Shown piece after piece: positions 9,478 to 19,027 of a stretch of DNA of 64,000 bases (the stretch's first letter is position 1; each line of letters begins with the position of its first letter). Made by a program: the position numbers and the translations under genes. The notes beneath the pieces are model-generated. The model made no database searches. It worked only from the letters and a program-made list of their open reading frames with translations, and had not been told where the DNA came from. The DNA is from Rhodomicrobium lacus (GTDB lineage Bacteria > Pseudomonadota > Alphaproteobacteria > Rhizobiales > Rhodomicrobiaceae), in assembly GCF_003992725.1 (NCBI RefSeq), contig NZ_RZNF01000002.1:372001-436000 (forward strand), written 5' to 3'.

Positions 9478-11046
9478 TCAGGCCGGGACTTTCGTCGCGG
9501 CGAGACCGGAGTGGATCGCTTTCTCCACCTCCATCGCAGCCTTCTCCGCTTTCCAGCTTTGAATGAACGAAAAAGCTTCGTTCAGCATGTGCGGCGTATG
9601 GCGGCCCGGAGATTCGCGCAGCGCGCGATCGTAATAGGCTTGCAGCGCCGGGCGATAGCTCGGGTGCGAACAGTTTTCGATGATGAGCTTGGCCCGCTGT
9701 TTCGGCGTGAGACCGCGCAGATCGGCAAGACCCTGCTCGGTCACGATCACCTGCACGTCGTGCTCGGTGTGATCGACGTGGCTGACCATCGGCACGATGC
9801 AGGAAAGCTGGCCGTTCTTCGCGGTCGACGGTGTCATGAAGAACGACAGGTAGGCATTGCGCGCAAAGTCGCCCGAGCCGCCGATGCCGTTCATGATCGA
9901 CGAGCCGCGAATGTGCGTGGAGTTCACGTTGCCGTAGATGTCGGCCTCGATCATGCCGTTCATCGCGATGACGCCGAGGCGGCGGATCACTTCCGGATGA
10001 TTCGAAATTTCCTGCGGACGCAGCAGAACGCGTTCACGGTAGAAATCGACGTCGCGGTTGAAATCTTCCACGGCTTCGGGGCTCAGCGAAAACGCCGTCG
10101 CGGAAGCGAAGTTCATCTTGCCGCTCTTGAGAAGGTGCAGCATGCCGTCCTGAAGCACCTCGGTATACGCAGTGAGGTTATCGAACTGGCCCTGCTCAAG
10201 TCCCGCCATGACCGCATTCGCGGTATTGCCGACGCCCGACTGCAGCGGCAGCAGGTTCTCGGGCATGCGCCCTTTTTTGACCTCGTGCGCGAGGAAGTCC
10301 AGGATGTGGCCGGCGATGAGGCGCGATGTCTCGTCGGGCGGCGTGAAAGCCGAGTTGCGGTCGAAGGCGTGGGTTTCGACGATGCCGATGATTTTCGAGG
10401 GATCGCAGCGGAAATATGGCTCGCCGATGCGGTCGGCCGGCGTCACAAGCGGGATGGGCTTGCGGTGCGGCGGAAGCGCCGTGCCGTAATAGATGTCGTG
10501 CATCCCCTCCATGGCGGGGTTGATGCGGTTATTGACTTCGAGAATGATCTTGTCGGCCTGATCGAGCCACGTCTTATTGTTGCCGATCGATGTAGCCGGA
10601 ATGAGCCGACCGTCTTCGAGGACACCTGCGACCTCCACGACAGCGACGTCGAGCTTGCCGTAGAAGCCGAACCACACGAATTGCGCGACATGCGACAGGT
10701 GGATATCGATGTAATCCATCTGCCCCGCGTTGATGCGGGCGCGACACGCCGGGTCGGACTGATAGGGAAGGCGCATCTCGATGCCGTCGACGGCGGCGAG
10801 AGCGCCGTCGAGTTCAGGGGCGGTCGAGGCGCCGGTCCATACGCCGATCTTGTAATCGAAGCCATCCGCATGGAGCGCGTTGATGCGTTCGGCGAGGGCC
10901 TGTGGCACTGCTTTCGGGTAGCCGGAGCCGGTAAACCCGCTCATGCCTACGTTCGATCCTGCCGGAATAAGAGCCGCGGCTTCGGTCGCAGACATAATCT
11001 TGCTCCGAAGCGCACGGTTGAGCACGCGCGATCCTGTCACGGCCAC
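9478..11046 (-). CDS. Acetyl-CoA hydrolase/transferase family protein (succinyl-CoA:acetate CoA-transferase type)
   Basis: A 522-residue class I CoA-transferase of the Ach1/AarC family, which moves CoA between acetate and succinyl-CoA or a similar acyl-CoA. Both family domains are present: the N-terminal part with GSNVGMSGFTGSGYPKAVP, and the C-terminal part with LLPLQSGVGNTANAVM, followed by YTEVLQDGML, where the catalytic glutamate is expected, and later IVTEQGLADLRGL. The start is GTG at 11046 with an AAGAAGG ribosome-binding site 6 nt upstream. It is closed by its own terminator, so it is probably monocistronic. It could support acetate overflow or assimilation. Substrate specificity cannot be read from sequence. 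Confidence 0.92.
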   Translation of the reverse strand: MAVTGSRVLNRALRSKIMSATEAAALIPAGSNVGMSGFTGSGYPKAVPQALAERINALHADGFDYKIGVWTGASTAPELDGALAAVDGIEMRLPYQSDPACRARINAGQMDYIDIHLSHVAQFVWFGFYGKLDVAVVEVAGVLEDGRLIPATSIGNNKTWLDQADKIILEVNNRINPAMEGMHDIYYGTALPPHRKPIPLVTPADRIGEPYFRCDPSKIIGIVETHAFDRNSAFTPPDETSRLIAGHILDFLAHEVKKGRMPENLLPLQSGVGNTANAVMAGLEQGQFDNLTAYTEVLQDGMLHLLKSGKMNFASATAFSLSPEAVEDFNRDVDFYRERVLLRPQEISNHPEVIRRLGVIAMNGMIEADIYGNVNSTHIRGSSIMNGIGGSGDFARNAYLSFFMTPSTAKNGQLSCIVPMVSHVDHTEHDVQVIVTEQGLADLRGLTPKQRAKLIIENCSHPSYRPALQAYYDRALRESPGRHTPHMLNEAFSFIQSWKAEKAAMEVEKAIHSGLAATKVPA

Positions 11047-11219
11047 ACCTTCTTTTGCTGTTCTTTCGCGATTTTATAGGCCGGGCGTCGAATGGCGCGG
11101 GGCCAGCGCCGAAACGCTAGGCTTAGCCAAAAGTCGGATCAACTATACTTCTGGAGAATTCGCGTTTTTGGGATGCAGCCATGCAGAAATGCGCTGAGCA
11201 ATATAATGCGCGCGACACG

Positions 11220-11249
11220 AAAAAGGGCGCAAGATAAAATCTTGCGCCC
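11220..11249 (-). terminator. Intrinsic terminator after rplI
   Basis: On the minus strand GGGCGCAAGAT pairs perfectly with ATCTTGCGCCC (11 bp, 3-nt loop) and is followed by TTTTT. It lies 30 nt downstream of the rplI stop and ends the rpsF-rpsR-rplI operon. Confidence 0.93.
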
Positions 11250-11278
11250 CAAGGACAAGTCGACATTTATTGCGGAAG

Positions 11279-11857
11279 TTACTGTTCGATGGCTTCCTCG
11301 CCCTCGAACAGGGTCTCCGCCGCGATGGCTGCCTGCTCGGCAGCGTAGTCTGCGGCATATTCGTCGCGCTCGTGCAGCACATCCTCGCCCTTCGCCTGAC
11401 GGAGGGCTTCTTCTTCCGTGCGCGCCACGTTGACGGAGACCTTCACCGACACTTCCGGGTGGAGGCTTACGCGCACTTCATGGATGCCGAGCGTCTTGAT
11501 CGGGTGATCGAGAAGCACCTGACCACGATCGACGGTGAAGCCGGCGGCCGTCACGGCGTCGGAGATATCGCGCGTCGACACCGAACCGTAAAGCTGGCCT
11601 GAATCGCCCGCTTGCCGGATCACGATGACGCGCTGACCGTCGAGCTTCTTTGCGACCGCTTCGGCTTCCTGCTTGCGTTCGAGGTTGTGAGCCTCAAGCT
11701 GCGCCCGCTCCTTTTCGAAGCGAACGAGGTTTTCCTTGGTGGCGCGGAGCGCCTTGCCCTGCGGAAGCAGGTAGTTGCGCGCGAAACCCGGGCGCACCTT
11801 CACGACGTCGCCCATCTGACCCAGGCGGCCGATGCGCTGAAGAAGAACAACTTGCAT
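11279..11857 (-). CDS. rplI: 50S ribosomal protein L9
   Basis: L9 binds 23S rRNA near the L1 stalk. The 192-residue protein has the N-terminal RNA-binding domain ([21 protein letters not shown]...[13 protein letters not shown]), the connecting helix, and the C-terminal domain with [12 protein letters not shown]. An acidic tail of about 40 residues beyond the core is typical of alphaproteobacterial L9. ATG at 11857 is preceded by AGGAGCGAGG. It follows rpsR by 12 nt. The DUF2232 gene often found between rpsR and rplI in Hyphomicrobiales is absent. Confidence 0.97.
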   Translation of the reverse strand: MQVVLLQRIGRLGQMGDVVKVRPGFARNYLLPQGKALRATKENLVRFEKERAQLEAHNLERKQEAEAVAKKLDGQRVIVIRQAGDSGQLYGSVSTRDISDAVTAAGFTVDRGQVLLDHPIKTLGIHEVRVSLHPEVSVKVSVNVARTEEEALRQAKGEDVLHERDEYAADYAAEQAAIAAETLFEGEEAIEQ

Positions 11858-11869
11858 ATCGCCTCGCTC

Positions 11870-12121
11870 CTATTTCAGCACGTAGGGCAGAAGGCCGAGG
11901 AAGCGCGCGCGCTTGATGGCCTTGGCCAGTTCGCGCTGCTTCTTCGCGGACACCGCCGTGATGCGGCTCGGCACGATCTTCCCACGCTCCGAAACGAAGC
12001 GCTGAAGAAGACGCACGTCCTTGTAATCGATGACCGGCGCGTTCTCGCCCGAGAAGGGGCAGGTCTTGCGACGGCGGTAAAAGGGGCGGCGCGCTCCGCC
12101 GCTCGTTCCTTGCATGCTCAT
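11870..12121 (-). CDS. rpsR: 30S ribosomal protein S18
   Basis: An 83-residue S18 with [34 protein letters not shown] and the C-terminal [23 protein letters not shown]18 pairs with S6 on the platform of the small subunit. Its ATG overlaps the rpsF stop by 4 nt (ATGA), so translation is probably coupled. Length is normal. Confidence 0.97.
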   Translation of the reverse strand: MSMQGTSGGARRPFYRRRKTCPFSGENAPVIDYKDVRLLQRFVSERGKIVPSRITAVSAKKQRELAKAIKRARFLGLLPYVLK

Positions 12122-12639
12122 TCTTCACCTCCCGCCGCAGCGGTTTCAGACCGAGGAGGGCGCGCGCCGAAGCGCTGACCGCCGCCTTCGCCATCGCGCG
12201 AGAAGCCGCCACGATCGCCGCCGTCACGGAACCCGCCGCCGCCGAAGTCGCGACGCGGGCCGCGCGGGCCACGGTCGCCGCCACGGTCGCGGTCGCCGCG
12301 TTCACGGTCGCGCTCGTCCTGCTTGCGCATCTGGATGGACGGCTTTTCGTCGAGTTCCTCGACACGCACCGTAAGGAAGCGGAGAATGTCGGTGGAGATG
12401 CCCATCTGGCGTTCCATTTCGAGCACCGCCTGATGGGGCGCGTCGATATTGAAGAACGCATAATGCGCGCGACGATTCTTCTTGATCTTGTAGGCGGTCG
12501 ATTTCAGACCCCAATATTCGGTCTTCGACACCTTGCCGCCGTTCTCTTCGATAACGGCCTTGTAGGTGTTGATAAGACCTGTCACTTGCTGCGCCGTGAC
12601 ATCCTGACGCGCAAGAAAGGTATGCTCGTAAAGTGGCAT
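12118..12639 (-). CDS. rpsF: 30S ribosomal protein S6 with Arg/Gly/Asp-rich tail
   Basis: A 173-residue S6. The conserved fold covers about residues 1-95 ([41 protein letters not shown]). After it comes a long low-complexity tail of RD and RG repeats (about residues 105-170), as seen in many alphaproteobacterial S6 proteins. The frame runs far upstream, but MPLYEHTF is the family N-terminus, so ATG 12639 is chosen. It heads the rpsF-rpsR-rplI operon, and a matching promoter is visible upstream. Confidence 0.96.
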   Translation of the reverse strand: MPLYEHTFLARQDVTAQQVTGLINTYKAVIEENGGKVSKTEYWGLKSTAYKIKKNRRAHYAFFNIDAPHQAVLEMERQMGISTDILRFLTVRVEELDEKPSIQMRKQDERDRERGDRDRGGDRGPRGPRRDFGGGGFRDGGDRGGFSRDGEGGGQRFGARPPRSETAAAGGEE

Positions 12640-13070
12640 AACGGCCTTTCCCTGTTGAACGAAAGTCCGGCGCAGAGCCCCCGTCAAGCCTTGAAAGGCC
12701 AGAAGGATCTTAAGCAGAGCAGAGACACGGGAACCACGGCAGCGAAGCCACCTCGAAAGACGACACCCATCGAAACGGACATAAGCGTGCGTTTCTTCAG
12801 GGAATAGCCTCCCGGTTCCGTTCAGCCTCAAACCGGACGGTGCGCGCACTATAAGAGAAAGCGAGCGCGGTGCAACACCTTTGCTTGTCGGGCGTTGTCT
12901 TCGACATTTCGCACTCCCGGTGCCTGCTGTGGGCGCGAAAATGGCGCGGCGGCGGTTGATCGTGTGCCCTTGACAGCCTGCTTGGAAACGTGTCTCTGGC
13001 GCCACGAGCCGTGAACGACTTAACCGCGATCACGCAAAATTTTGTCCGCGATTGACGACGCGAAAACCGC
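12640..13070. other. Divergent intergenic region rpsF / fabD
   Basis: No gene is seen in these 431 bp. The stretch holds the rpsF promoter (listed separately) and, on the plus strand, a perfect -35 hexamer TTGACA at 12970-12975 that may serve fabD, although no good -10 lies 16-18 nt after it. The rpsF leader is about 200 nt long, enough for S6:S18-type autoregulation, but I could not recognise that motif with confidence. Confidence 0.55.
12848..12875 (-). promoter_or_regulatory. Sigma-70-type promoter of rpsF-rpsR-rplI
   Basis: On the minus strand TTGCAC (-35, 12870-12875) is followed after 16 nt by TATAGT (-10, 12848-12853). It points toward rpsF, about 210 nt upstream of its ATG. Confidence 0.6.
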
Positions 13071-14027
13071 ATGACCTTCGCTTTTACATTTCCAGGCCAG
13101 GGCAGTCAGACTGTCGGCATGGGCCAGAATCTGGCGCAGAACTTCGCTGTGGCTCGCGCCGTCTTCGATGAGGTCGACGAGGCGCTCGGAGAAAAGCTGT
13201 CCGCTCTCATGTGGGAAGGCCCCGAGGCGACGCTGACGCTCACCTTCAACGCGCAACCCGCGCTGATGGCCGTTTCGCTCGCCGCATTCGCCGTTCTGAA
13301 GGACGAGTACGGCTGGGAGGCGATCAAGCCCGTCTACGTCGCCGGGCATTCGCTCGGCGAATATTCCGCCCTCGCGGCCGCCGGCGTGTTTTCCGTCGCT
13401 GAAGCCGCGCGGCTTCTCAGGTTGCGCGGCACAGCGATGCAGGAAGCCGTGCCGCAAGGGCAGGGTGCGATGCTGGCGCTTCTGGGCGCCGAGATCGAAC
13501 CCGCGAAGAAGCTCGCGGCCGCCGCTGCCGACGGCGAGGTTTCGCAGGTTGCGAACGACAACGCGCCCGGCCAGATCGTGATTTCAGGCACGAAGGCCGC
13601 GATGGATCGCGCCGCGAAGCTTGCGCCCGAATATGGCATTCGCCGCGCCGTTCCGCTGCCCGTCAGCGCGCCTTTCCATTGTGCGCTTATGAGCCCCGCA
13701 GCCGACCGCATGGCGACCGCGCTTGCGGCACTCGACCTGAAGGTTCCCGAAGTGCCGGTCGTGACGAACGTTACGGCGGCTCCCGTTTCCGACCCATCTC
13801 TGATAAGATCGCTTCTGGTCGAACAGGTCACAGGCGTTGTACGCTGGCGCGAATCGGTGGCGTACATGGTCGACCACGGTGTCGCCACGCTGTTCGAAAT
13901 CGGCGCGGGCAAGGTTCTGACGGGGCTTGCGAAGCGTATCCGCAGCGAAGCGGATGCGCGTGCGGTGGGCACGGCGGACGACATCAAGTCCTTCGGCGAC
14001 TGGTTGAAGGCGCGCGGCGAAGGCTGA
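13071..14027 (+). CDS. fabD: ACP S-malonyltransferase
   Basis: Transfers malonate from malonyl-CoA to acyl carrier protein, supplying the extender unit of fatty-acid synthesis. The 318-residue protein has PGQGSQ at 9-14, the nucleophile motif GHSLG with Ser94, and the catalytic histidine region PVSAPFHCALM near residue 201. ATG at 13071 gives the standard N-terminus. It begins the plus-strand group fabD-fabG-acpP-fabF and is separated from fabG by 13 nt. Confidence 0.97.
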   Translation: MTFAFTFPGQGSQTVGMGQNLAQNFAVARAVFDEVDEALGEKLSALMWEGPEATLTLTFNAQPALMAVSLAAFAVLKDEYGWEAIKPVYVAGHSLGEYSALAAAGVFSVAEAARLLRLRGTAMQEAVPQGQGAMLALLGAEIEPAKKLAAAAADGEVSQVANDNAPGQIVISGTKAAMDRAAKLAPEYGIRRAVPLPVSAPFHCALMSPAADRMATALAALDLKVPEVPVVTNVTAAPVSDPSLIRSLLVEQVTGVVRWRESVAYMVDHGVATLFEIGAGKVLTGLAKRIRSEADARAVGTADDIKSFGDWLKARGEG

Positions 14028-14040
14028 CGGCAAAGCGGGA

Positions 14041-14787
14041 ATGGCCTCTATGTTCGATTTGACTGGGAAATTCGCGCTCGTCACCGGCGCATCTGGCGGC
14101 ATCGGCGAAGCCGTGGCTGTCGCGCTGCATGCGCAAGGCGCCACGGTGGCGCTGTCGGGCACGCGTCGCGAGAAGCTCGACGAAGTTGCGGGCCGAATCG
14201 GCAGCCGCGTGCATGTGCTCCCGTGTGACCTCAAGGACCGCGCGCAGGTCGCCGCGCTTGTCGGCCAGGCGGAAGCCGCCATGGGCCAGCTCGACATTCT
14301 GGTAAACAACGCGGGCATCACCAAGGACAACCTGTTCATGCGCATGAAGGACGAGGAGTGGGACGACGTCATCGCCGTCAACCTCACGTCGTCCTTCATT
14401 CTTTGCCGCGCGGCGCTCCGCAACATGATGAAGAAGCGTTACGGCCGAATCGTCAACATCGCGTCCATCTCTGGCGTGATCGGCAATCCGGGGCAGGGGA
14501 ATTATGCGGCGTCCAAGGCGGGCCTCGTCGGTATGACGAAGTCGCTCGCGCGCGAGGTCGCCTCGCGCAACATCACCGCCAACTGCATCGCTCCGGGCTT
14601 CATCGAGACGCCGATGACACACGCGCTGAATGAAAAACAGACGGAGGCGATTGCCGCCACGATCCCGGCCGGCGTGTTTGGCAAGCCGGAGGACATCGCC
14701 GCCGCTGTGGTGTTTCTGGCAAGCGGGGAAGCCCGCTATATTACCGGAGAAACGCTCCACATAAACGGTGGTATGGTCATGGTCTGA
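14041..14787 (+). CDS. fabG: 3-oxoacyl-[ACP] reductase
   Basis: NADPH-dependent SDR that reduces 3-oxoacyl-ACP during fatty-acid elongation. The 248-residue protein shows TGASGGIG at 15-22, NNAG at 89-92, and the catalytic set Ser142, Tyr155 and Lys159 in NYAASKAG. The C-terminal GGMVMV is typical of FabG. ATG 14041 is used; ATG 14050 is an alternative three codons in. It lies directly after fabD and 229 nt before acpP. Confidence 0.96.
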   Translation: MASMFDLTGKFALVTGASGGIGEAVAVALHAQGATVALSGTRREKLDEVAGRIGSRVHVLPCDLKDRAQVAALVGQAEAAMGQLDILVNNAGITKDNLFMRMKDEEWDDVIAVNLTSSFILCRAALRNMMKKRYGRIVNIASISGVIGNPGQGNYAASKAGLVGMTKSLAREVASRNITANCIAPGFIETPMTHALNEKQTEAIAATIPAGVFGKPEDIAAAVVFLASGEARYITGETLHINGGMVMV

Positions 14788-15016
14788 GACCGTGCCAATC
14801 ACCCGGACAGAAAACTTCTAGGCGCGCAAGTTAAAGATAAGGTGGAAAGTGGGTGGCGATGCCCCAAAAAAGGGCTTCCCCCTCCAAAGCTTCAATGCTA
14901 CCAGCCACCTCGCGCCCGGGTGCAGTCGAAGTCCGATGTGTTGCGGAATAGAAAGCTACTGTGCTTAATCGAAGTAAAGTTAGGCGCTTGATCACTTGGG
15001 GAACCGTGAGGAAAAA

Positions 15017-15259
15017 ATGAGCGATATCTCGGACCGCGTTAAAAAAATCGTCATCGAACATCTTGGCGTCGAAGCCGACAAGGTCACTGAAAATGCCAGC
15101 TTCATCGACGATCTCGGCGCGGACAGCCTGGACACGGTCGAACTCGTGATGGCGTTCGAGGAAGAATTCGGTGTGGAAATCCCGGACGATGCCGCTGAGA
15201 CGATCCAGACCGTCGGCGATGCCATCCGCTTCCTGGAAAGCCATTCCACGAAGGCCTAA
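15017..15259 (+). CDS. acpP: Acyl carrier protein
   Basis: An 80-residue acidic carrier protein. Ser37 in the [19 protein letters not shown] motif is the site for the 4'-phosphopantetheine arm. The start at 15017 ([12 protein letters not shown]) is preferred to an upstream in-frame start at 14996 because it has a GAGG at the right distance and gives the normal AcpP length. It lies between fabG and fabF. Confidence 0.98.
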   Translation: MSDISDRVKKIVIEHLGVEADKVTENASFIDDLGADSLDTVELVMAFEEEFGVEIPDDAAETIQTVGDAIRFLESHSTKA

Positions 15260-15296
15260 GCGGCTCGCAAGAGCGGCGCATGGCGTCCACCGTCGC

Positions 15297-15319
15297 GGCG
15301 GAGGTTTCTGCCTCCAGCC
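15297..15319 (+). terminator. Hairpin in the acpP-fabF gap
   Basis: GGCGGAGG pairs with CCTCC(A)GCC, an 8-bp stem with one bulge and a 6-nt loop, followed by GTTTG. It is a possible partial terminator that would lower fabF transcription relative to the abundant acpP message. Confidence 0.35.
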
Positions 15320-15379
15320 GTTTGACGGTGAAGACGTAGTTTTGCGCGACAGCCTTGATCAGTAAATTCGGAGGGCAAG

Positions 15380-16636
15380 ATGCGGCGGGTCGTTATCACT
15401 GGCATCGGGCTGGTTACGCCTGTGGGCACCGGGACGGATCACGCCTGGTCGAACATCCTCGCTGGCAAGAGCGGAGCGCGCCGGGTCACCGACTTCGAGG
15501 TTTCGGACCTCGCGTGCCAGATCGGCTGTTTCATTCCGCGCGGCACCGGCGCCGGGGAGTTCAACCCCGATGACTGGATGGAGCCGAAAGAACAGCGGAA
15601 GGTCGACGATTTCATCGTCTTCGCCATCTCCGCGGCCGATCAGGCGCTCGCCGACGCAGGCTGGGCGCCCAAGACCGAGGAAGAACAAACCAGCACCGGC
15701 GTCCTGATCGGTTCCGGCATCGGCGGCCTCCAGGGCATCGAAGTCGCGTCGAACGTCATTCGCGACAAGGGTCCGCGGCGCATCAGCCCGTTCTTCATTC
15801 CGGGCCGTCTCATCAATCTGGCGTCCGGCTACGTTTCCATAAAACATGGTCTCAAGGGACCGAACCACGCCGTGGTAACGGCCTGTTCGACCGGCGCGCA
15901 CGCCATCGGCGATGCTTCGCGCCTTATCGCGCTCGGCGATGCCGACGTCATGGTCGCTGGCGGGACCGAGAGCCCGCTCTGCCGTCTGGCACTCGCGGGC
16001 TTCGCGGCCTGCAAGGCGCTCGCCACGGATTTCAACGACGATCCCGAACGCGCTTCGCGCCCCTACGACAGGGACCGCGACGGCTTCGTGATGGGCGAGG
16101 GCGCCGGCGTCGTCGTCCTTGAAGAATATGAGCACGCCAAGGCGCGCGGGGCGAAGATCTACGCCGAAATCATCGGCTACGGCCTGTCTGGCGACGCGTA
16201 CCATATCACCGCCCCTTCGGAAGACGGCGACGGCGCCTATCGCTGCATGGCTGCCGCCCTCAAGCGCGCAGGCATCGGTGCGTCGGATATCGACTATATC
16301 AACGCTCACGGCACTTCCACGATGGCGGACGGGATCGAACTCGGCGCTGTCGAGCGCCTGCTCGGCAACCACGCCGCAAACGCCGCGATGTCGTCGACAA
16401 AGTCGATGACGGGGCACCTGCTCGGCGCGGCCGGGGCGGTGGAAGCGATCTTCTCGGCGCTGGCGATTCGCGATCAGGTTTGCCCGCCGACGATCAACCT
16501 CGACAATCCGTCCGTCGAGACCGCCATAGACCTCGTGCCGCACAAGGCGAAGGAAAAGCGTATCGATACGGTGTTGTCGAATTCCTTCGGATTTGGGGGC
16601 ACCAACGCCAGCCTCATTCTGCGCCGCGTCGCCTGA
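15380..16636 (+). CDS. fabF: 3-oxoacyl-[ACP] synthase II
   Basis: Condensing enzyme KAS II, which elongates acyl-ACP with malonyl-ACP. The 418-residue thiolase-fold protein has active-site Cys169 in VTACSTGAHA and the two histidines in NAHGTST and KSMTGHLLGAAGA, followed by the closing NSFGFGGTNASL. ATG at 15380 is preceded by GGAGG. It ends the fab group; mltG follows after 161 nt. Confidence 0.97.
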   Translation: MRRVVITGIGLVTPVGTGTDHAWSNILAGKSGARRVTDFEVSDLACQIGCFIPRGTGAGEFNPDDWMEPKEQRKVDDFIVFAISAADQALADAGWAPKTEEEQTSTGVLIGSGIGGLQGIEVASNVIRDKGPRRISPFFIPGRLINLASGYVSIKHGLKGPNHAVVTACSTGAHAIGDASRLIALGDADVMVAGGTESPLCRLALAGFAACKALATDFNDDPERASRPYDRDRDGFVMGEGAGVVVLEEYEHAKARGAKIYAEIIGYGLSGDAYHITAPSEDGDGAYRCMAAALKRAGIGASDIDYINAHGTSTMADGIELGAVERLLGNHAANAAMSSTKSMTGHLLGAAGAVEAIFSALAIRDQVCPPTINLDNPSVETAIDLVPHKAKEKRIDTVLSNSFGFGGTNASLILRRVA

Positions 16637-16797
16637 CGCGGCTGCGGCCGGGGGCGCGCCCCGCGCCTCGCCCGCTCGTCCGCGCATGCTTGTGGTCTTT
16701 CATGTCATCCCGCCTGTGTCGTTGAGGAACGCTCTACACTCTTTTGCCATAATACATTGCTGAATGAACCGTTGGGGTCACTGAGTAGTCGGATCAC

Positions 16798-18045
16798 ATG
16801 CCGAGCGACTTTTACAACGCGAATGGAAACAACCGCTACTCGAAGCAGAATGCCGCCTATCGCGGCCAGCGGGATTATTCCGTCCTGCCGCGAAGCCCGT
16901 CGGAAGCGCTAGAACCCGAGCGCGCGCCCGAGCCCCCCGAGGGCAGCCGGGGACGCCGGCAAAACCCTATCGTCGTCTTTCTGAATCGTCTTCTGACGCT
17001 CGTCCTCGTCCTTCTGATCGCCGTCGGCACGGTGTCCTACGTCGTGCGTCTGCAGTTCGACAAGCCCGGTCCGCTTGCCTATCCGACCGTGTTCGTCGTG
17101 CCGCGCGGAGAGGGCGTCAGCGCGATCGCCCGCCGCCTCGAACAGGACGGCATCATCAATGACCGATGGACGTTCTTCATCGCCTCGCGATATTTCAAGG
17201 TTCACGACAAGATCAAGGCAGGCGAATACAACATCAAGGCAGAGGCGAGTCTGCGTGACGTGCTCGACACGCTCGTCGAGGGAAAATCGATTCTCTACAG
17301 CGTTTCGATACCGGAAGGGCTGACGAGCTTTCAGGTTGTCGAACGGCTGAAGTCGAACCCGGATCTCGTTGGCGATATCCTTGAAATTCCCCCGGAAGGG
17401 AGCCTGCTTCCCGACACATACCGGTTTGCGCGCGGCACATCGCGCGACGAACTCATCCGGCGCATGCAGGGCGAGCAAAAGAAGTTCATCGAAGGGCTTT
17501 GGCCGACCCGGTCGCGCGAGCTGGCATTGACCACGCCCGAACAGGTCATCAACCTCGCGGCCATCGTGGAGAAGGAAGCGAGCAGGGCCGACGAGCGTCC
17601 GCGGGTGGCGGCCGTCTACCTGAACCGCCTGAAGAAGCGCATGCGTCTGGAGGCCGACCCGACCATCATCTACGGCGCCAGTGGCGGCAAGGGCACGCTC
17701 GGACGCCCGATCCTTAGAAGCGAGCTGGACGACGAGACGAACCCCTACAACACTTATCGCAACGCCGGGCTCCCGCCGACGCCGATCGCAAATCCGGGCC
17801 GCGCCGCCATCGAGGCCGTCCTGAAGCCTGCGAAGAGCGCGGATCTTTTCTTCGTCGCCGACGGCACGGGCGCGCATGTCTTCGCGGAGAATTACGGCGA
17901 CCACCAAAGGAATGTCGCCCGCTGGCGCGTCATCGAACGAAATCAGCGCGAGGAGAGGACGGCCGACACGGCGGCCGATGCGGTGGCGCTCGACAAGCTT
18001 CAGGGCGTCGACATCCCTCTGCCGCAGCGCAATCCGAATCGCTGA
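16798..18045 (+). CDS. mltG: Endolytic murein transglycosylase MltG (YceG-like)
   Basis: Inner-membrane lytic transglycosylase that cuts nascent glycan strands. The 415-residue protein has a cytosolic, charged N-terminus, one membrane segment (about residues 58-80), a LysM-like region, and the YceG catalytic domain. The catalytic glutamate lies in the VEKE motif (257-260), followed by RVAAVYLNRL and LEADPTIIYG. The ATG at 16798 follows a weak ribosome-binding site. The fabF-mltG-(yicC)-gmk order is standard, but yicC is not present before gmk. Confidence 0.94.
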   Translation: MPSDFYNANGNNRYSKQNAAYRGQRDYSVLPRSPSEALEPERAPEPPEGSRGRRQNPIVVFLNRLLTLVLVLLIAVGTVSYVVRLQFDKPGPLAYPTVFVVPRGEGVSAIARRLEQDGIINDRWTFFIASRYFKVHDKIKAGEYNIKAEASLRDVLDTLVEGKSILYSVSIPEGLTSFQVVERLKSNPDLVGDILEIPPEGSLLPDTYRFARGTSRDELIRRMQGEQKKFIEGLWPTRSRELALTTPEQVINLAAIVEKEASRADERPRVAAVYLNRLKKRMRLEADPTIIYGASGGKGTLGRPILRSELDDETNPYNTYRNAGLPPTPIANPGRAAIEAVLKPAKSADLFFVADGTGAHVFAENYGDHQRNVARWRVIERNQREERTADTAADAVALDKLQGVDIPLPQRNPNR

Positions 18046-18370
18046 TCGCACCCGCGTCCCGCCAACGGAAGGCAGCGTCTTTATCGCCCGTTTGATGCGG
18101 CCCGCAGACCGCCTTGCGCCCGGAACCCCGTGCAAGCCGCATGCTCGACCTGCTTCGGGCCGCAGCGGGGCTTCGAGCATCCGGGCAAGGCGTTGCGGCG
18201 GGACAAGCGGCGTATCGAGAGGCCGGACGATCTTGCGCGCTGGCAAGACGTTAGGCGGGTCGGAAGACGCGGGCGCAGCCGCCGTCTTTCTCCCGAAAGT
18301 CATAACGTTCTGCTTTCAAAAAGGCCGAAGGCGCTCTAAATCGGTCTTGTGTTTCTTTGGAAAGTTCAAC
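18046..18370. other. Gap between mltG and gmk with no recognised gene
   Basis: 325 bp without a credible coding region on either strand. Related genomes usually carry yicC (YloC-type endoribonuclease family) here. I saw no YicC-like motif in any frame, so the gene is absent rather than frameshifted. No strong hairpin or promoter stands out. Confidence 0.5.
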
Positions 18371-19027
18371 GTGAACAGCGATCCGATTGTGACGCCTGAC
18401 CGGCGCGGCCTTTGTCTCATCCTCTCCTCGCCGTCCGGCGCGGGAAAGACCACGCTCGCGCGGCTTCTTCTCGCCGCCGATGGCGCGCTCGGGCATTCGG
18501 TGTCCGTCACCACGCGCCCGCCGCGGCCGCAGGAGGCGGACGGGGTGGACTATTATTTCGTTACGCGCGACCGTTTCGACGGCATGCGCGATGCGGGCGA
18601 GCTTCTCGAATGGGCCGAGGTCTTCGGCAATTTTTACGGAACGCCCGCAGAGCCGGTGAAGGCGGCGCTCGCGGAAGGGCGGGACATGCTTTTCGACGTC
18701 GATTGGCAGGGCGCGGCCTCCATCGCGGCGCTTCTGCCCGAAGATGCGGTTCGTGTGTTCATCCTGCCGCCGTCCGGCGAGGAACTTTCCCGGCGCATCC
18801 ATTCGCGCGGGACGGATGCGCAACATGTCATCGAGGCTCGTCTGGAAGGCGCGGAAGCCGAAATCTCGCATTGGGGCGATTACGATTATGTGCTGGTGAA
18901 CCGTGACGTGGAGGAGAGCCTTGCCGTCCTCAAGGGCATCGTCACCGCCGAGCGGCACCGGAGGCATCGGCAGATAGGCGTCAAGAAGCTGATCGCGCAA
19001 CTCGCTCCACCGTCACGCACGCGCTGA
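18371..19027 (+). CDS. gmk: Guanylate kinase
   Basis: Phosphorylates GMP to GDP. The open frame is longer, but the kinase starts at the GTG at 18371, which follows GGAAAG and gives a normal 218-residue enzyme. The P-loop SSPSGAGKTT lies at 19-28, followed by the GMP-binding segment SVTTRPPRPQEADGVDYYFV, EWAEVFGNFYGTP and the DVDWQGA Walker B region. The frame upstream of 18371 shows no conserved features. Confidence 0.95.
   Translation: MNSDPIVTPDRRGLCLILSSPSGAGKTTLARLLLAADGALGHSVSVTTRPPRPQEADGVDYYFVTRDRFDGMRDAGELLEWAEVFGNFYGTPAEPVKAALAEGRDMLFDVDWQGAASIAALLPEDAVRVFILPPSGEELSRRIHSRGTDAQHVIEARLEGAEAEISHWGDYDYVLVNRDVEESLAVLKGIVTAERHRRHRQIGVKKLIAQLAPPSRTR

Noticed and set aside
9262-11079. 605-codon plus-strand frame opposite the CoA-transferase
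   Set aside because: Mirror frame of a clear enzyme gene, no domain, no ribosome-binding site; it also crosses the terminator at 9362-9401.
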